The position numbers and the translations under genes were made by a program. Shown one piece after another: positions 40,884 through 58,081 of a DNA stretch of 64,000 bases (position 1 is its first letter; each line of letters begins with the position of its first letter). Under the pieces are notes generated by a model, which was given only the letters and a program-made list of their open reading frames with translations, had not been told where the DNA came from and searched no databases. This DNA is from Trematomus loennbergii (Eukaryota; Chordata; Actinopteri; Perciformes; Nototheniidae), in assembly GCA_012861695.1 (NCBI GenBank), contig JAAOOA010001676.1, forward strand, positions 1-64,000, in the 5' to 3' direction.

Positions 40884-42302
40884 GTACAACAGGTCCCACC
40901 TCCTGGTGGGTTACTCAGATAATGCAGCGTTTGGCGCCATCCTGAAGCACACGGAGATCTCCTGGTGGAACATCAGCCCGTCTCCGTCCGACCCCAAGGG
41001 GATTGTTTTAGCCATCGAGGACAAACTGTGAGCATCTGCACTCATGCAAAAATATAATAACAAATACCAGGAAAAACCAAGATCATTTACTATATTTCTT
41101 ATCATTTTAATTATATAGCATAATAGTTCTCTATCTGTGGTTTTCATTTTCTTTTTACTTTTATGTATGCACCAAGTCAAATTCCTCGTATGTGTCAACC
41201 TACCTGGTGATAAACATGAATCTGATTCTGATTCTGTAGAACCCAATTCAATAGCTCTCCAGATGATACTCTGATTAATCAGTGAATCCTCTCCTGATTT
41301 GAAATACATCTCAGTTCTCGTGCTCTGAACAGATCAAGTTTCTTCATATTGACATTCAGACCTTTATATATACAGTCTATGATTTAGACCCAGCGATAAA
41401 CTCACCTCCTCCTCTTTCCCCTCAGGAATGGTACCTGCACGTCAAAAACTGCCAACATAACTATTGAGGGCGACACAGCCTCAGCGTTAGGTGAGTTCCA
41501 CAATCTGACATTTTTTAGGCGACTGAAACTGCCAGAAGGAAAGACAAAGGTCCACAGTGCTCACATTTAATACAAGTTAACTCGAGACCATAATAAATAA
41601 ATGTAAAAAGTACAGTGTGATTTTAAGTCCAGTTATCCAAAGAGAAGCGATGGAGCATTGTGAGCCTGTTAGCATGCTGACGGATCATTCAAATTCAAAG
41701 ATTGAAAGGTTTTATTGTCATATGCACATAGCTATGAGAGAAGTGGAGAAATGGCAATGAAATTCTTCTGACCTGAGCTCCTTGCTGAGAATCTTGAATC
41801 TTTGATGTATCCCAGGTACAGCCTCAGTTTCCTGCATAGCTCTGTGTCTCACCTGTGTAATCAGGTATTCTCCTGTCTGTTTTCAGTGGGGAACTTCTTC
41901 TCCACCACCTTCCACTGCTGCCGGGCTGTGATGGATGTCTGGTCTCAGCATGAACACCACGGCCAAACACATGGACATCGTGGTCAAGCTGCTGAAGATC
42001 AACATCACGGTGACAGCGGAGGAGGTCAAAATGCACAGCGTCTATCTGTTAGGTAGGAAGCATGACAGGAAATAATAATGTATGATTACTTAACCTCTAC
42101 CTAACCCTTGTCGTGGATCCGATGTAACACTCACAACATTAAAGAATAAGACGAAGAGAAATCAATAAAACACAGACACAGAGATGGTTGAAGTCAAATA
42201 TTATATTGCTGTACAGCACCATAAGAGGACACATTACCTTGCATCAAAGCAGTCTATAGTGTAATGTCCCTTAGACCAAGAGAATTTACAGCTTATACAC
42301 CT

Positions 42303-42719
<417 letters not shown>

Positions 42720-43227
42720 TTACTCTTGACTTAAAAGTACTTAATCATGCTTGTTTTAAAAACTTAATAAAAGTAGAAGTCATGCTGAAATCCTTTCCTA
42801 AGTCAGGTATTAAAGCGTCTCTGTGTTTCTGTCTGCAGGCAGAGAGGCGACCCTGAAGGACTCGGACTTTGACGATTTCAGAAGCAGGCGAGCTGCCTCG
42901 GGTTCTCCGGAGAACCACAGTTCATCTACGACTCCAAGAACGGTGCTTTAAAATTACCTGATTAAACGATGAAACAGAGATTTCACAGATAACTGATCTC
43001 ACTGTTTCTCTCTCTGTCTGCAGGATACTGCGCTGAAGCGTGCGAGAGCGTTAAGATTGAACTGAATAGCGACGGTGATGAATAAGTGAAGATGAGGAAA
43101 TAGAGAAGTGACTCAAAACATCAAACGTGGGTTTTATTTATTATCTAATGAGAAGATTTTCAAACTGTGGAGGGAAGGTATTTTAACGTGGGTCTAAAAG
43201 AGACGACTAAACGTCATCACGCCTCCT

Positions 43228-43513
43228 TTAGCTTAGCGGTGGTGACGTGAAGTCATGTGACCGTGCTGTAGTTCTTTATAGCCCAAACATTAGCCACCAT
43301 TAGCTTAGCGGTGGTGACGTGAAGTCATGTGACCGTGCTGTAGTTCCTTTATAGCCCAACATTAGCCGCCATTAGCTTAGCGGTGGTGACGTGAAGTCTG
43401 TGACCGTGCTGTAGTTCCTTTATAGCCCAACTAGCCACCTTTAGCTTAGCGGTGTTGACGTGAAGTCATGTGACCGTGCTGTAGTTCCTTTACAGCCCAA
43501 CATTAGCCCACCA
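43228..43513 (+). repeat. 72-bp minisatellite, 4 units
   Basis: Four units with several small deletions. Confidence 0.92.
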
Positions 43514-43516
43514 GTG

Positions 43517-43903
43517 ATAGACTAGTTAATGATAGAAACACTAGTTAATGATAGATTCTAGTTAATGATAGAAAACTAGTTAAAGATAGAAACACTAGTT
43601 AATGATAGATTCTAGTTAATGATAGAAACACTAGTTAAAGATAGAAACACTAGTTAATGATAGAAACACTAGTTAAAGATATAAACACTAGATGATGATA
43701 GAAACACTAGTTAATGATAGAAACACTAGTTAGTGATAGAAACACTAGTTAATGATAGAAACACTAGTTAATGATAGAAACACTAGTTAATGATAGAAAC
43801 ACTAGTTAGTATAGAAACACTAGTTAATGATAGAAACACTAGTTAATGATTGAAACACTAGTTAATGATAGAAACACTAGTTAGTGATAGAAACACACCA
43901 GTT
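43517..43903 (+). repeat. 19-bp minisatellite, unit 4
   Basis: Same order as unit 1 with a few 1-bp losses. Confidence 0.92.
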
Positions 43904-44468
43904 AACGTTATAAACCTCGGGGAGAGCAACATATGAGGATCCCTCTCAGGACAGCCAGACAATAGATGTGGTGTGTACATTAAAAAGATAACACATTTAC
44001 AACGTAGCTAGTCCAGATGCTGGAGAATGCATGTGTCTGTAAATTAGAAGAAGATGGATCCAGGTGGATGTCAACAATCCTGTGGGAGCCATCAGAGAAG
44101 TAGTATGGTGAGCATCATACATTTATACCACAGACATGTCTACAGGAGCTATTTAAGGTGCAGTATCTTGTCCAAGAACACTTCCCCATGTGAACTGGAG
44201 GGGGTGGAATTGGACCACTGATCGACTGGTTGGTAAACCCCATCTTTTAGCCATAACTCCATGAAATGATGAAGGTTTGGATATCAGTATGTCCAAGTTC
44301 AGGCTGTGTTTAGATATCAGTGAATCATTAATGGACAAACATTGATATAAAACTGTACGCCCACTGAAACCCCCTTTGGACCTGCATGATGGTCAAATAA
44401 ATGCTTTCATAACCGTCCAAAGTTTAAACTTGGCTAAAAATGTAGATAACGTAAAACCCAGAAGCTTC

Positions 44469-44476
44469 TATAAAGG
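44469..44476 (+). promoter_or_regulatory. TATA box of gene B4
   Basis: TATAAAGG 85 bp upstream of the ATG at 44561. Confidence 0.65.
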
Positions 44477-44560
44477 CTGAGGCCCGATGAGGCTCAGTCG
44501 TCTTTCCCTCAGCTAGGTAACGTCATTAGCATCGTTAGCATTGTTAGCATAGTTAGCATC

Positions 44561-46114
44561 ATGTGTCTCCGAGGCTCCTGCTGGTATCCGGCTGTTTCTG
44601 AGCAGCTGGGCTCTGACTCCTGAAGAATGCAAGTGATTATTATATAATCTTTTTCATTTAATTAATATAGTTCATTAAACTATCAGCTCCTTTGCAAAAA
44701 GCAACAAATATTTGTGACCTCATTTTATACCTCATAATATAATTATTGTTTACATAACTCTTCCTCCAAATTTTGTCCCAGGAATGGAACCTGTCTTCTT
44801 AAGGAACATCAGGCGAAACCATAGACTGTATATATAAAGAGAAACGTGCTGCAGCTTCAGAAAGGATGCAGCTAAAAACCCAAATGTTCCACATGAAGAA
44901 ACATCTTCAGCAACTTGACAACACATGCAGCATTTAGAAAACATTCAGCAACTTGAGGAGACATGCGCAGCGTTTACTAAAAGCTGCAGAAACCACACGC
45001 TGCAAATACAAAATGCTAATGAAAAGGAAATTACACCCCAGTAAAAAAGATTACTACTCTGAAGTATTTGCTCAACTATAAAAGACTCAACCATTTCTGG
45101 ATCGGCCCTAAAAATACTCACTACTTGATTTAACTGTCTCTGTTGTTGGAAACTTACCTAAAAATGTTATGGTCTTATTTTAACAATGTGATCACATGAC
45201 TCCTTCTGATGTTACTGAAGATCTGCTGTAAGCTAGCTAGCTAACGTAGCTAACCTAGTCATTTCAGATATACTGACAAACTATTACAGTTATGAGACAA
45301 ACTAACTCTGAGACTCTGACAATGCATTGTCTTTTTATGCTGCTGAAACGCAAACATTTCCCAAATTGGGATCAATAAAGTACTTCTTATCTTATGTTAT
45401 CTTATCTTATAAAATTGTTTCTGTCCTCAGTCATCAACATGAGCACGACGATGCTCATCCTGCCGGGCGTCAACGGTCTGATGGTCACCAGCGTCAACAG
45501 CTCCGTCAAACACTTTGACCTGGCGCTTGAAAAGCTTAATATCCCCAGTGAGAACAGAGAGGAGATCAGCCTCCGAGCTCTCTACCTGATGGGTAGGTAG
45601 CTTAGTCTGTGCTTACTTTAACTGCTTTACATCCCTTTATATTGGAAAGGATTTAACTGAGGTTTCATTATCTCCAGATTCTGTCAACATAAAACACAAC
45701 GGAGGAAGAAGTATTTATATTCTTTACCTGAGTTTTAACACCAAGACTCTACAAGTAAAAGTGGAAAACCTTAAAAAGTAAAGCATTGAAGTTGCCGTTG
45801 AGTCTGTGCTCATTTTAGCTCCTCTACTTCTGGATTGTGTAAATGATGTATCTGAGGTTCTGGGTTCATTATCTCCTGGTTCTGTCTGCAGGCAGAGAGG
45901 CGACCCTGAAGGACTCGGACCTGGAAGAGTTCAAGAAGCAGGCGAGCTGCCTCGGGTTCTCCGGAGAACCACAGTTCATCTACAACCACAAGAACGGTGC
46001 TTTAAAATCACCTGATTAAACTATCTTAGGAATATATATTTAGATAATATATAACTGATTTATGTTTCTCTATCTGCAGGTTTCTGTACTGAAGAGGATT
46101 CCATTAAGATGTAG
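44561..46114 (+). pseudogene. Gene B copy 4: exon-2-less lipocalin with exon 1 and exon 3 lesions
   Basis: Exon 1 (from 44561) has two 1-bp losses, so the signal peptide is out of frame. Exon 3 starts at 44782 but breaks off after CCTGTCTTCT: about 50 nt including the donor are missing up to AAGGAACATC. Exons 4 (45431-45592), 5 (45892-45996) and 6 (46080-46114) are open; exon 5 reads AACCACAAG, changing the Pro before KN to His. This is the most damaged copy, although the small indels may be consensus errors. Confidence 0.72.
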
Positions 46115-46292
46115 TTCTGAAGACAGGAACAATCATGAAGGAAATAAAATAAAAATAAAGTGAAAACTGTATTCTTCTTCTGTACAAAAATCAGCTGGAC
46201 CATTGTCATGCTCATCAAGATTTATAACGTTTTGATCCTTAAACCCTTTAGATAATGCTGAAAACATGTGAAGTCGATCGGACAAGGTCTCT

Positions 46293-46470
46293 TTTCTACT
46301 TAGCAACAGTCTGTTCTACTTAGCAACAGTCTGTTCTCCTTAGCAACGGTCTGTTCTCCTTAGCAACGGTCTGTTCTCCTTAGCAACAGTCTGTTCTCCT
46401 TAGCAACTGTCTGTTCTCCAACTCTCTGTTCTCCTTAGCAACAGTGTATTTTCCTTAGCAACAGTCTGTT
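46293..46470 (+). repeat. 20-bp minisatellite, unit 4
   Basis: Same number of units as unit 3. Confidence 0.88.
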
Positions 46471-46901
46471 AGCGAGAATTAACAACCTCTGGAATGTCCA
46501 AACTGACAAATCAGAATAAAGTATTCAACCAAGCCGTTTAATAAGTCTTATTATTAAATCGTGGGACTCTGTGTTAATATGTTATTATGGTAGTGCTTAT
46601 GAGTACACTGTAAAAACAGTTCAGATGGTGAAGTCAACAAAACTCAATTTTTTATGTAATTACTTGCCCTAAATTAGTTTTTTTTCAATGTGCGTTTAAA
46701 TAAGTAACACGTAAGCAACAATGAGAACATGTTTTAAGAATTCATTAATTTGTAAATGAATATCACATTTTCTGAACTTTCTTTAAAAATAGGTTTTGGA
46801 AAACGTAAAAAAATGCTTTTGTCAACGCCACGGTCATGCCACGCCCTCAAACGAGAATACCGCGGTGTGAGACTTCCTGTTCCTCTTTGCAGGGGTTATT
46901 C

Positions 46902-47815
46902 TAGTGATGGCAAAATGAAGCTTTGAATGAAGCATCGAACCACTTGGACAATTGTGTCGGAAATAGGTTCATTTCTCGAAGCTTCAGTTACAGCGACCTC
47001 TCCTGGCGAAGTGCAAGGCTGCAGTGGGTTTAACGTATTTTTGCCTTGAAAAATATTCGATGCACACACACACTAAGACTGAATATCATGTTCTATTTGC
47101 AATTAAAGATTGATAATTGTGTGTATTGGGTTATTGAGAAGAGACTAGAGAGTGCTGGAAGGGCCTTTTATCAGTTAATAAAGTATTAAAGTTGAAAAGG
47201 AATGATTAAACGTTCATCCGTTCCGGGCTTCAAACCAGCTGCGCGGAGGTCATCGCCACTTTGGGCCGCCGGCTCTAACCACTGGGCTATCTATACGTCA
47301 AGCTATACACATTTTTTTATATTGGTGTTAATTGTCTTTTTGTTCACAACTTCTCCACATTTCGAAGTGTTTCCCGAGCCAGAACGACCTATCTTTCTTC
47401 CTGGCTTGCTCTATAATGATCCAATTAAAATGCAATACCAACAACAACTCAACAGCAACAACGCAGACTACCCACACATTGCGCATTGTTTAGAGCTGTT
47501 ATAAGTGTTGAAGCGCTCAAATTCGAAACTGTTTCAACCTGTCACCTGTCAGAATAGAGACGAGGCAGTGCATTGAATCGTGTGATTGGACCGCGAACCA
47601 GTCAATGAAGCAGTTGCTGCTTCGGACGTCATATGTCACGTGATTTGAAGCAGTTGCTGGTTCGGACGTCATATGTCACGTGATTTGAAGCAGTTGCTGG
47701 TTCGGACGTCATATGTCACGTGATTTGAAGCAAGCTTCGAATCACTGCTTCTATGGAATAAGAAGTCCAGGGTTGAAGCTCCGTTCAAAGCTTCAGTGTC
47801 AAACTGCCATCACTA
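46902..47815. mobile_element. Nested hAT-like element, copy 4
   Basis: 914 bp with both TAGTGATGGCA ends and ggttattc/ggttcttc flanks; A-box-like and B-box-like tracts intact. Confidence 0.8.
47607..47726 (+). repeat. Three 40-bp CRE/E-box repeats, copy 4
   Basis: All three units keep both motifs. Confidence 0.85.
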
Positions 47816-49445
47816 GGTTCTTCAGCAGTTGGACACGTGTTTGCGTTGGATCCTCCTCAAACCATCGTAAAACAAGTAAGCATGCCACCTGAGTTATTAA
47901 TTACTGCTTTTTAACTAGCAAGTGTTATTTACTTTTGTTGTATTCACTGTTTTGAACGAAACATCGACATTTTAATGCATGCCAGCGCCATTACTGCTGT
48001 TAAAGTTAGACTCAGCCCTGTCGTGCTCATGTAGTCTATTTCTTCACGCAAAGTTGTTGGGCAAAGTTTGCATCAAGTGCTTACCGACGCAATTCTGTTA
48101 AAAGTGGTTAAGTTAAGAGTACGTATTAAGAATCAACTCCGCAAACTGTTCCCCTATGCCGCTTTAACCGTTGGCCCGGGCACCGTGATGCGGCCGCGGG
48201 GCTCAGAGGCTCTCCTGCCGTGCATGTTGTGCGGTAAAATACCTCCGTTAAAACTATTCCCTACTACTTTATAACCCAGCGGTTATGTAAGAGTAAGTTA
48301 CTAATGCGCCTATTTGATATTAATTCCTCTATATGTATTTCGCCTTTTGTTTTACTGTGAGCAATGAATTATCTTTCTACAATCTTAGTGTACCCAATTT
48401 ATACTCATAGTCTGCAGTTACAGCATCGAGTTGTTATTATACAATATGAAGTGCAAACTATATTTTTCATGCTTATGCAACGCTATAGATGCAAATCCAT
48501 GTTGGAATCTGCAGGAGAGTTAACGTTAGCTCTCAGAAGAAAGTGACGGAGGTGACTTCAGTTAAGGTGCATTCAGGCGCAATTCAGTAAAAGTGTGTAT
48601 TGGGCGAGGATGCATGGATAACGTCAGCAAGATGTGTTCAATGTAGTACAGTAAAATGCAGTCTTTAGCGAGAAATATCAATATATTAGGGGGGGGGGAT
48701 AAATGGCCAAAAAATAAAAAATTGGAAAATGATTACGCCCACTTCAGGGATGGTGCATTGGGTCATTTGGGAGATATTTTGTATTGGGAGTTGGTACCTA
48801 TCATGAAATAAACCCCCCACCCCACCCAAAAAACTAAATCGGACATGTTTTTTTCCCCCTTTTATCATTAAAAATAAAATAAAATCTTAAGAGAACACTT
48901 TGGTTCACCTGTCAGATGTTGCAAAGTTCTAAAGTAACAAAGTACATTTACATAATGCATTGTGGCTCCTGGTTGACTGCAAGCAAACTGTTGAAATCCC
49001 CAAGCAGACGATCATATTCAACACACCATCTGACAAGCAGTTAAACAGAGTTGTCGCAGGTATGTTTTTTCCTTTTTAACAAAACTATTATATTATATTA
49101 TTTTATAATTATATTATTATATGATATTATATGATAATTTAGCTTGGTTTGTGTCAGGTTCCATCCAATATTAGTCATACTTTTAGCTTTCTAGCTGTTA
49201 AGAATGTAGCTCAAACTAGCTAGCTAGCTTAGTGCAACAGTTGATTTGACATGTTTTTGCTCAAATTAGCCAGCTAACTTTATTATACAGTAATTACTTA
49301 GCTAACTGTTACATTAAGCTAAATTAGTAGACAGCACTGAAGTAATTAACACTCTCCTAGACCTAGTGCTTGTAACTTAATCTAATTTAGAATATTAATC
49401 TTTTTCAGAGAAGTCACATCAGTCTGATGACATACATCATCAAGC

Positions 49446-50170
49446 ATGGCAGAGCCCAGACACATGTCCAAAACTAGATCTACCGGAAACATTTATAATG
49501 CAGATACCGACTTTCCTCCCTCCAAGAACTTCCAACCACCCACAAAACTCCCCACACTGCAGAGTGTCATAAGCATGAGACGGTACCACCTGGAGATGGG
49601 CAATGGGAGAGTGACTACAACCATTGCAGCACGGGAAGTGGCAAAACAGGTCTACGCCAAGTACTACCACGACACTGTGTTTTGTGTTTCCTTGAGCACC
49701 ATCCAGAGGAAGGTAGAAAGGATCTGGAAACAGTTCAGTGAGGGCAGAAAGAGGTATGGACAGACAGGAAAGAAGACTCACTGGCTGTCCAACAATACAA
49801 AGAGTTATTTCATACAAAGTCTGAGCTCTTTGATGTATTTGCCCATGACCCTATACGGCGGCAATCACTGGAGAAAGAGTGGTGTGTAAGCATGAGTGAG
49901 ATGGAGCACAAATACTATGAAGACCAGAAGACAGAGCGAAGGATGTTCTGTTCCAAAGGTGTGGACCCTGTCTGGTACCTTAGCATGATGCGAACCCAAA
50001 GGTTGAGGGAGAGGAGCGAAGAGTACCAGAGGAAGAGAGACCAGCAGTTCTCATATCAAACTCTGGACCATATCACAGATATCTTGATTGAAACTGGTGA
50101 GATATCCAGCTGCAGCAGCGATGAAGAGAAAGAGGGCACACCCCCAAAAGCGACTGAGACAGATGTCTGA
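49446..50170 (+). pseudogene. Transposon ORF1 with 1-bp deletion (copy 4)
   Basis: One G is missing from the GGG run at about 49769 (acaggaaagaag against acagggaaagaag). The frame from 49446 ends at 49889. The remainder, open from 49892 to 50170, matches the C-terminal part of ORF1. It may be a homopolymer consensus error. Confidence 0.65.
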
Positions 50171-50402
50171 GACTGACACACAGCTTCAAAAGGAGGGTGA
50201 AGAGAGTGAGGCGCGAGCAGAACCCAAAGGAAGGAAAAAAATCTTCACAGATGTTGCTGAACTAGACATGGATGAAGATTTACTACCACAAGAGTTTCAA
50301 CACATACGATTGTCCGAGAGAAAAGTCCGGGATGAGTTCTATACAACTGTAGCCAATCTCAGAAACAGGAGATGGCTCAAAGAAAGGAGAGGAAGAGACT
50401 AG
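50121..50402 (+). CDS. Transposon ORF2, +1 frame (copy 4)
   Basis: Same as copy 1. Confidence 0.42.
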   Translation: MKRKRAHPQKRLRQMSETDTQLQKEGEESEARAEPKGRKKIFTDVAELDMDEDLLPQEFQHIRLSERKVRDEFYTTVANLRNRRWLKERRGRD

Positions 50403-50731
50403 ACATGCTGGACACACTGAAATCTAGAGGTGGCCCCTTCACTGACAGTGGGGAAGTTGAGAAGTTCCTTGTGGATGAAAGTCTGAACAACAACGCAAAG
50501 CTGCAGAGGATGAAGCTTGAGGTTCAGTTTGCCAGAGAAAGTACCACGCTTCTGCCTAAAGTCGATCCTATCTTCAGAATCCAGGTGACACTGCCCAGTG
50601 GGAAGAGGAGGATGAAAACGGCACAGGAGTTTGGAGATGCTCTCATGGCGTACCTAGGCAAGAGGAGTGACCGAACCACACTGGAATATGCAAAATTCCA
50701 AGAAAGTCTTGAAAGGCTAAGAAAAATATGA
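50372..50731 (+). CDS. Transposon ORF3 (copy 4)
   Basis: 119 aa, same as copy 1. Confidence 0.5.
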   Translation: MAQRKERKRLDMLDTLKSRGGPFTDSGEVEKFLVDESLNNNAKLQRMKLEVQFARESTTLLPKVDPIFRIQVTLPSGKRRMKTAQEFGDALMAYLGKRSDRTTLEYAKFQESLERLRKI

Positions 50732-51814
50732 GGTGCTACTTAAGACTGACAAGTTCAAGTTCTTTCTATGTCAATGTGACTGAATAAAAATGATTTAACT
50801 GTTTTGTATTTGGAATAAAAATCTAATCAAGTTTTCCAAATGAGTTTAGTCTTTTAGTCTTAGCAGACTGTAAGAATAGTGAATTTCAAAGGGCGGAACA
50901 GCCAAAAAAACGCTCTTTTTGTGTTCTTTTTTTATTTTAAAGAGGGATGGGGGATTATTTTCAAGATACAGAGTTACTTTGAGGTGTAACAGTTCTTCTA
51001 TTAATAGTGTTTATTAATTCTCAAATGGGTTTGAAAGCATTCATTCAACAGTATATAGGCAAACAGTAAGAATAGCTTATGCATACCAGGCGGAATGTGC
51101 AGAAAATGCCACTTTTTGGGTTCTTTTTTTCATTTTCAAGGGGTGGGGGGTTATTTTCAAGATACAGAGTTACTTTTGGTGTCAAAGTTCTTGTATTGAT
51201 AGTGTTAATCAAGTCCCAAATGGGTGTGTTGAAATGTTGAACTTGATGATTATCCCCCCCCCCTAATAAATACAGTTTTATTAAGGAGATGTTTTACTAC
51301 AACATAAAGTAGATATTAGACAGTAGGCAAACGAGATAAAGGAGTGTATATTGAAGTTAGGATCCGCTGTGTAGAGAATCATGGAATTGTACTGGTATCT
51401 AACAATACCATCCTTAATAAATGCCATCCTTATAAATGTATATAAATACAATACCGTTTTAAATGATACTTGTGTTTTAATGTTTGATTCCATTAATTGA
51501 ATTAAATATGTTTTAATGAATTCTACTGAAATGATTGTTACATTGTCATCATGTAACTATTTTGTTCTTTCATTTGCCTCACCAGAAAATAGTCACACCT
51601 CCTCTTGAAGACATTTTGCCATTTTTTTGATGGCTTAAACCCCTTGTAATGCATGTGAATAGCACCTCTGTTACCGTCTGTTAACAGCTAATGTAAACTG
51701 GCTCGTTATGTTTTCAAGACGGATTTGATTTTTGTTTTGAGGAAAACACATGGTGTGTCCTGATTTGTACTTGTACTATTTGTACTTGTACTTTAGTGTT
51801 TTGTTTGTATACAG

Positions 51815-51934
51815 GGAACAGCAAAGCTCGAAGTGCACCAGGCTCGTGATGCACAGCATGAAGTGATACGTTGCCCAAGAGCCAGATGCAGTTATAACCA
51901 TCAAGTAATAACCATGTGTCTCCATGTATGTTAA
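51815..51934 (+). other. Possible 3'-terminal coding exon in the transposon (copy 4)
   Basis: 39-codon frame after TATACAG, unchanged from copy 1. Confidence 0.28.
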
Positions 51935-52690
51935 TGTGTTGTGCTTTTAAACAAACTTGTTACTCTTTTATGACAACTGTTTTGAAATAATCACATTTTA
52001 ATAAAATGTATTAACATGTCCATAACGTTCCCTTTTTTAATTTATTTGTTTAATCTGCAATGTTTCAATGCTATCAAATATTTAAAGGGTTGGATTGAAA
52101 TCAGGAAGAGTTTGTCGTATATAGGTTCCGGCAACTCAATTGTGTTTTATAATTTACTTTATTCTCGTGTGGTTCTTAGCAGATTGTTATTTGCATTGGT
52201 TACACTTAATATCTGGGCTTTTAATTGTAGGCTCATCTCATCTTTTCATATGCAGAGAAAATCACATTAGTGAGTTTACCCAACTCCTATAATTGCTTGG
52301 AACTGCTTGACACATATTTTTAAGTTTTAGCAAAGTAACACATTCTTGAGTAGAAGAAACTAAAAAAAGTACATTTCAACAACTCAAAAAATGCAAAAGT
52401 TGACTAAACTCTTAAAATTGCTTGGAACCGCTTGACACATATTTTTTAAGTTTTACCAAAGCAACAGTTTTTACAGTGTAGAGTTTTTAAAGGGTTACTC
52501 TACAATATTTGAGCAGATTATCGTTAAAGGCAGCATCAGCATCTGTCGTTTGTAAAATATGAGTTAAAATGTGAATGTTGACATTTTCAGCAGTATGGCA
52601 GTAGGAGTCAGTCTCTGTTTAACTATCAGTGAATCAACAGGGTCAAATATCACAAGCATGACTGTGCAGAAAAATGTTAATACTGGGAAA

Positions 52691-52710
52691 CCAATGAGCT
52701 GCTATAAAAG
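52691..52710 (+). promoter_or_regulatory. CCAAT and TATA boxes of gene A5
   Basis: CCAAT at 52691-52695 and TATAAAAG at 52703-52710. Confidence 0.7.
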
Positions 52711-52783
52711 GCTGAGCAGCTGAAGCTCAGTCGTAGGTTGCTTTCCCGTTAGCTTCGTTAGCATCTTTAGCATGGTTAGCATC

Positions 52784-56451
<3,668 letters not shown>

Positions 56452-56597
56452 GTGAAGATGAGGAAATAAAGAGAAGTGACTCAAAACATCAAACGTGTGG
56501 TTTTATTTATTATCTAATGAGAAGATTTTCAAACTGTGGAGGGAAGGTATTTTAACAGTGGGTCTAAAAGAGACGACTAAACGTCATCACGCCTCCT

Positions 56598-57030
56598 TTA
56601 GCTTAGCGGTGGTGACGTGAAGTCATGTGACCGTGCTGTAGTTTCTTTATAGCCCAACATTAGCCACCTTTAGCTTAGCGGTGGTGACGTGAAGTCATGT
56701 GACCGTGCTGTAGTTCCTTTATAGCCCAACATTAGCCACCATTAGCTTAGCGGTGGTGACGTGAAGTCACGTGACCGTGCTATAGTTCCTTTATAGCCCA
56801 ACATTAGCCACCTTTAGCTTAGCGGTGGTGACGTGAAGTCATGTGACCGTGCTGTAGTTCCTTTATAGCCCAACATTAGCCGCCATTAGCTTAGCGGTGG
56901 TGACGTGAAGTCATGTGACCGTGCTGTAGTTCCTTTATAGCCCAACATTAGCCACCTTTAGCTTAGCGGTGTTGACGTGAAGTCATGTGACCGTGCTGTA
57001 GTTCCTTTACAGCCCAACATTAGCCCACCA
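56598..57030 (+). repeat. 72-bp minisatellite, 6 units
   Basis: Six units in the same variant order as unit 3. Confidence 0.95.
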
Positions 57031-57035
57031 GTGAT

Positions 57036-57423
57036 AGACTAGTTAATGATAGAAACACTAGTTAATGATAGATTCTAGTTAATGATAGAAACACTAGTTA
57101 AAGATAGAAACACTAGTTAATGATAGATTCTAGTTAATGATAGAAACACTAGTTAAAGATAGAAACACTAGTTAATGATAGAAACACTAGTTAAAGATAT
57201 AAACACTAGATGATGATAGAAACACTAGTTAATGATAGAAACACTAGTTAGTGATAGAAACACTAGTTAATGATAGAAACACTAGTTAATGATAGAAACA
57301 CTAGTTAATGATAGAAACACTAGTTAGTAATAGAAACACTAGTTAATGATAGAAACACTAGTTAATGATTGAAACACTAGTTAATGATAGAAACACTAGT
57401 TAGTGATAGAAACACACCAGTTA
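57036..57423 (+). repeat. 19-bp minisatellite, unit 5
   Basis: Same order as unit 1. Confidence 0.93.
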
Positions 57424-57989
57424 ACGTTATAAACCTCGGGGAGAGCAACATATGAGGATCCCTCTCCAGGACAGCCAGACAATAGATGTGGTGTGTACAT
57501 TAAAAAGATAACACATTTACAACGTAGCTAGTCCAGATGCTGGAGAATGCATGTGTCTGTAAATTAGAAGAAGATGGATCCAGGTGGATGTCAACAATCC
57601 TGTGGGAGCCATCAGAGAAGTAGTATGGTGAGCATCATACATTTATACCACAGACATGTCTACAGGAGCTATTTAAGGTGCAGTATCTTGTCCAAGAACA
57701 CTTCCCCATGTGAACTGGAGGGGGTGGAATTGGACCACTGATCGACTGGTTGGTAAACCCCATCTTTTAGCCATAACTCCATGAAATGATGAAGGTTTGG
57801 ATATCAGTATGTCCAAGTTCAGGCTGTGTTTAGATATCAGTGAATCATTAATGGACAAACATTGATATAAAACTGTACGCCCACTGAAACCCCCTTTGGA
57901 CCTGCATGATGGTCAAATAAATGCTTTCATAACCGTCCAAAAGTTTAAACTTGGCTAAAAATGTAGATAACGTAAAACCCAGAAGCTTC

Positions 57990-57997
57990 TATAAAGG
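57990..57997 (+). promoter_or_regulatory. TATA box of gene B5
   Basis: TATAAAGG 85 bp upstream of the ATG at 58082. Confidence 0.65.
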
Positions 57998-58081
57998 CTG
58001 AGGCCCGATGAGGCTCAGTCGTCTTTCCCTCAGCTAGGTAACGTCATTAGCATCGTTAGCATTGTTAGCATAGTTAGCATC

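Larger units (their letters stand above)
46606..52478 (+). mobile_element. CACTG-ended DNA transposon, copy 4
   Basis: Same ends and TA flanks as the other copies. Full-length, with nested element; ORF1 is frameshifted. Confidence 0.87.
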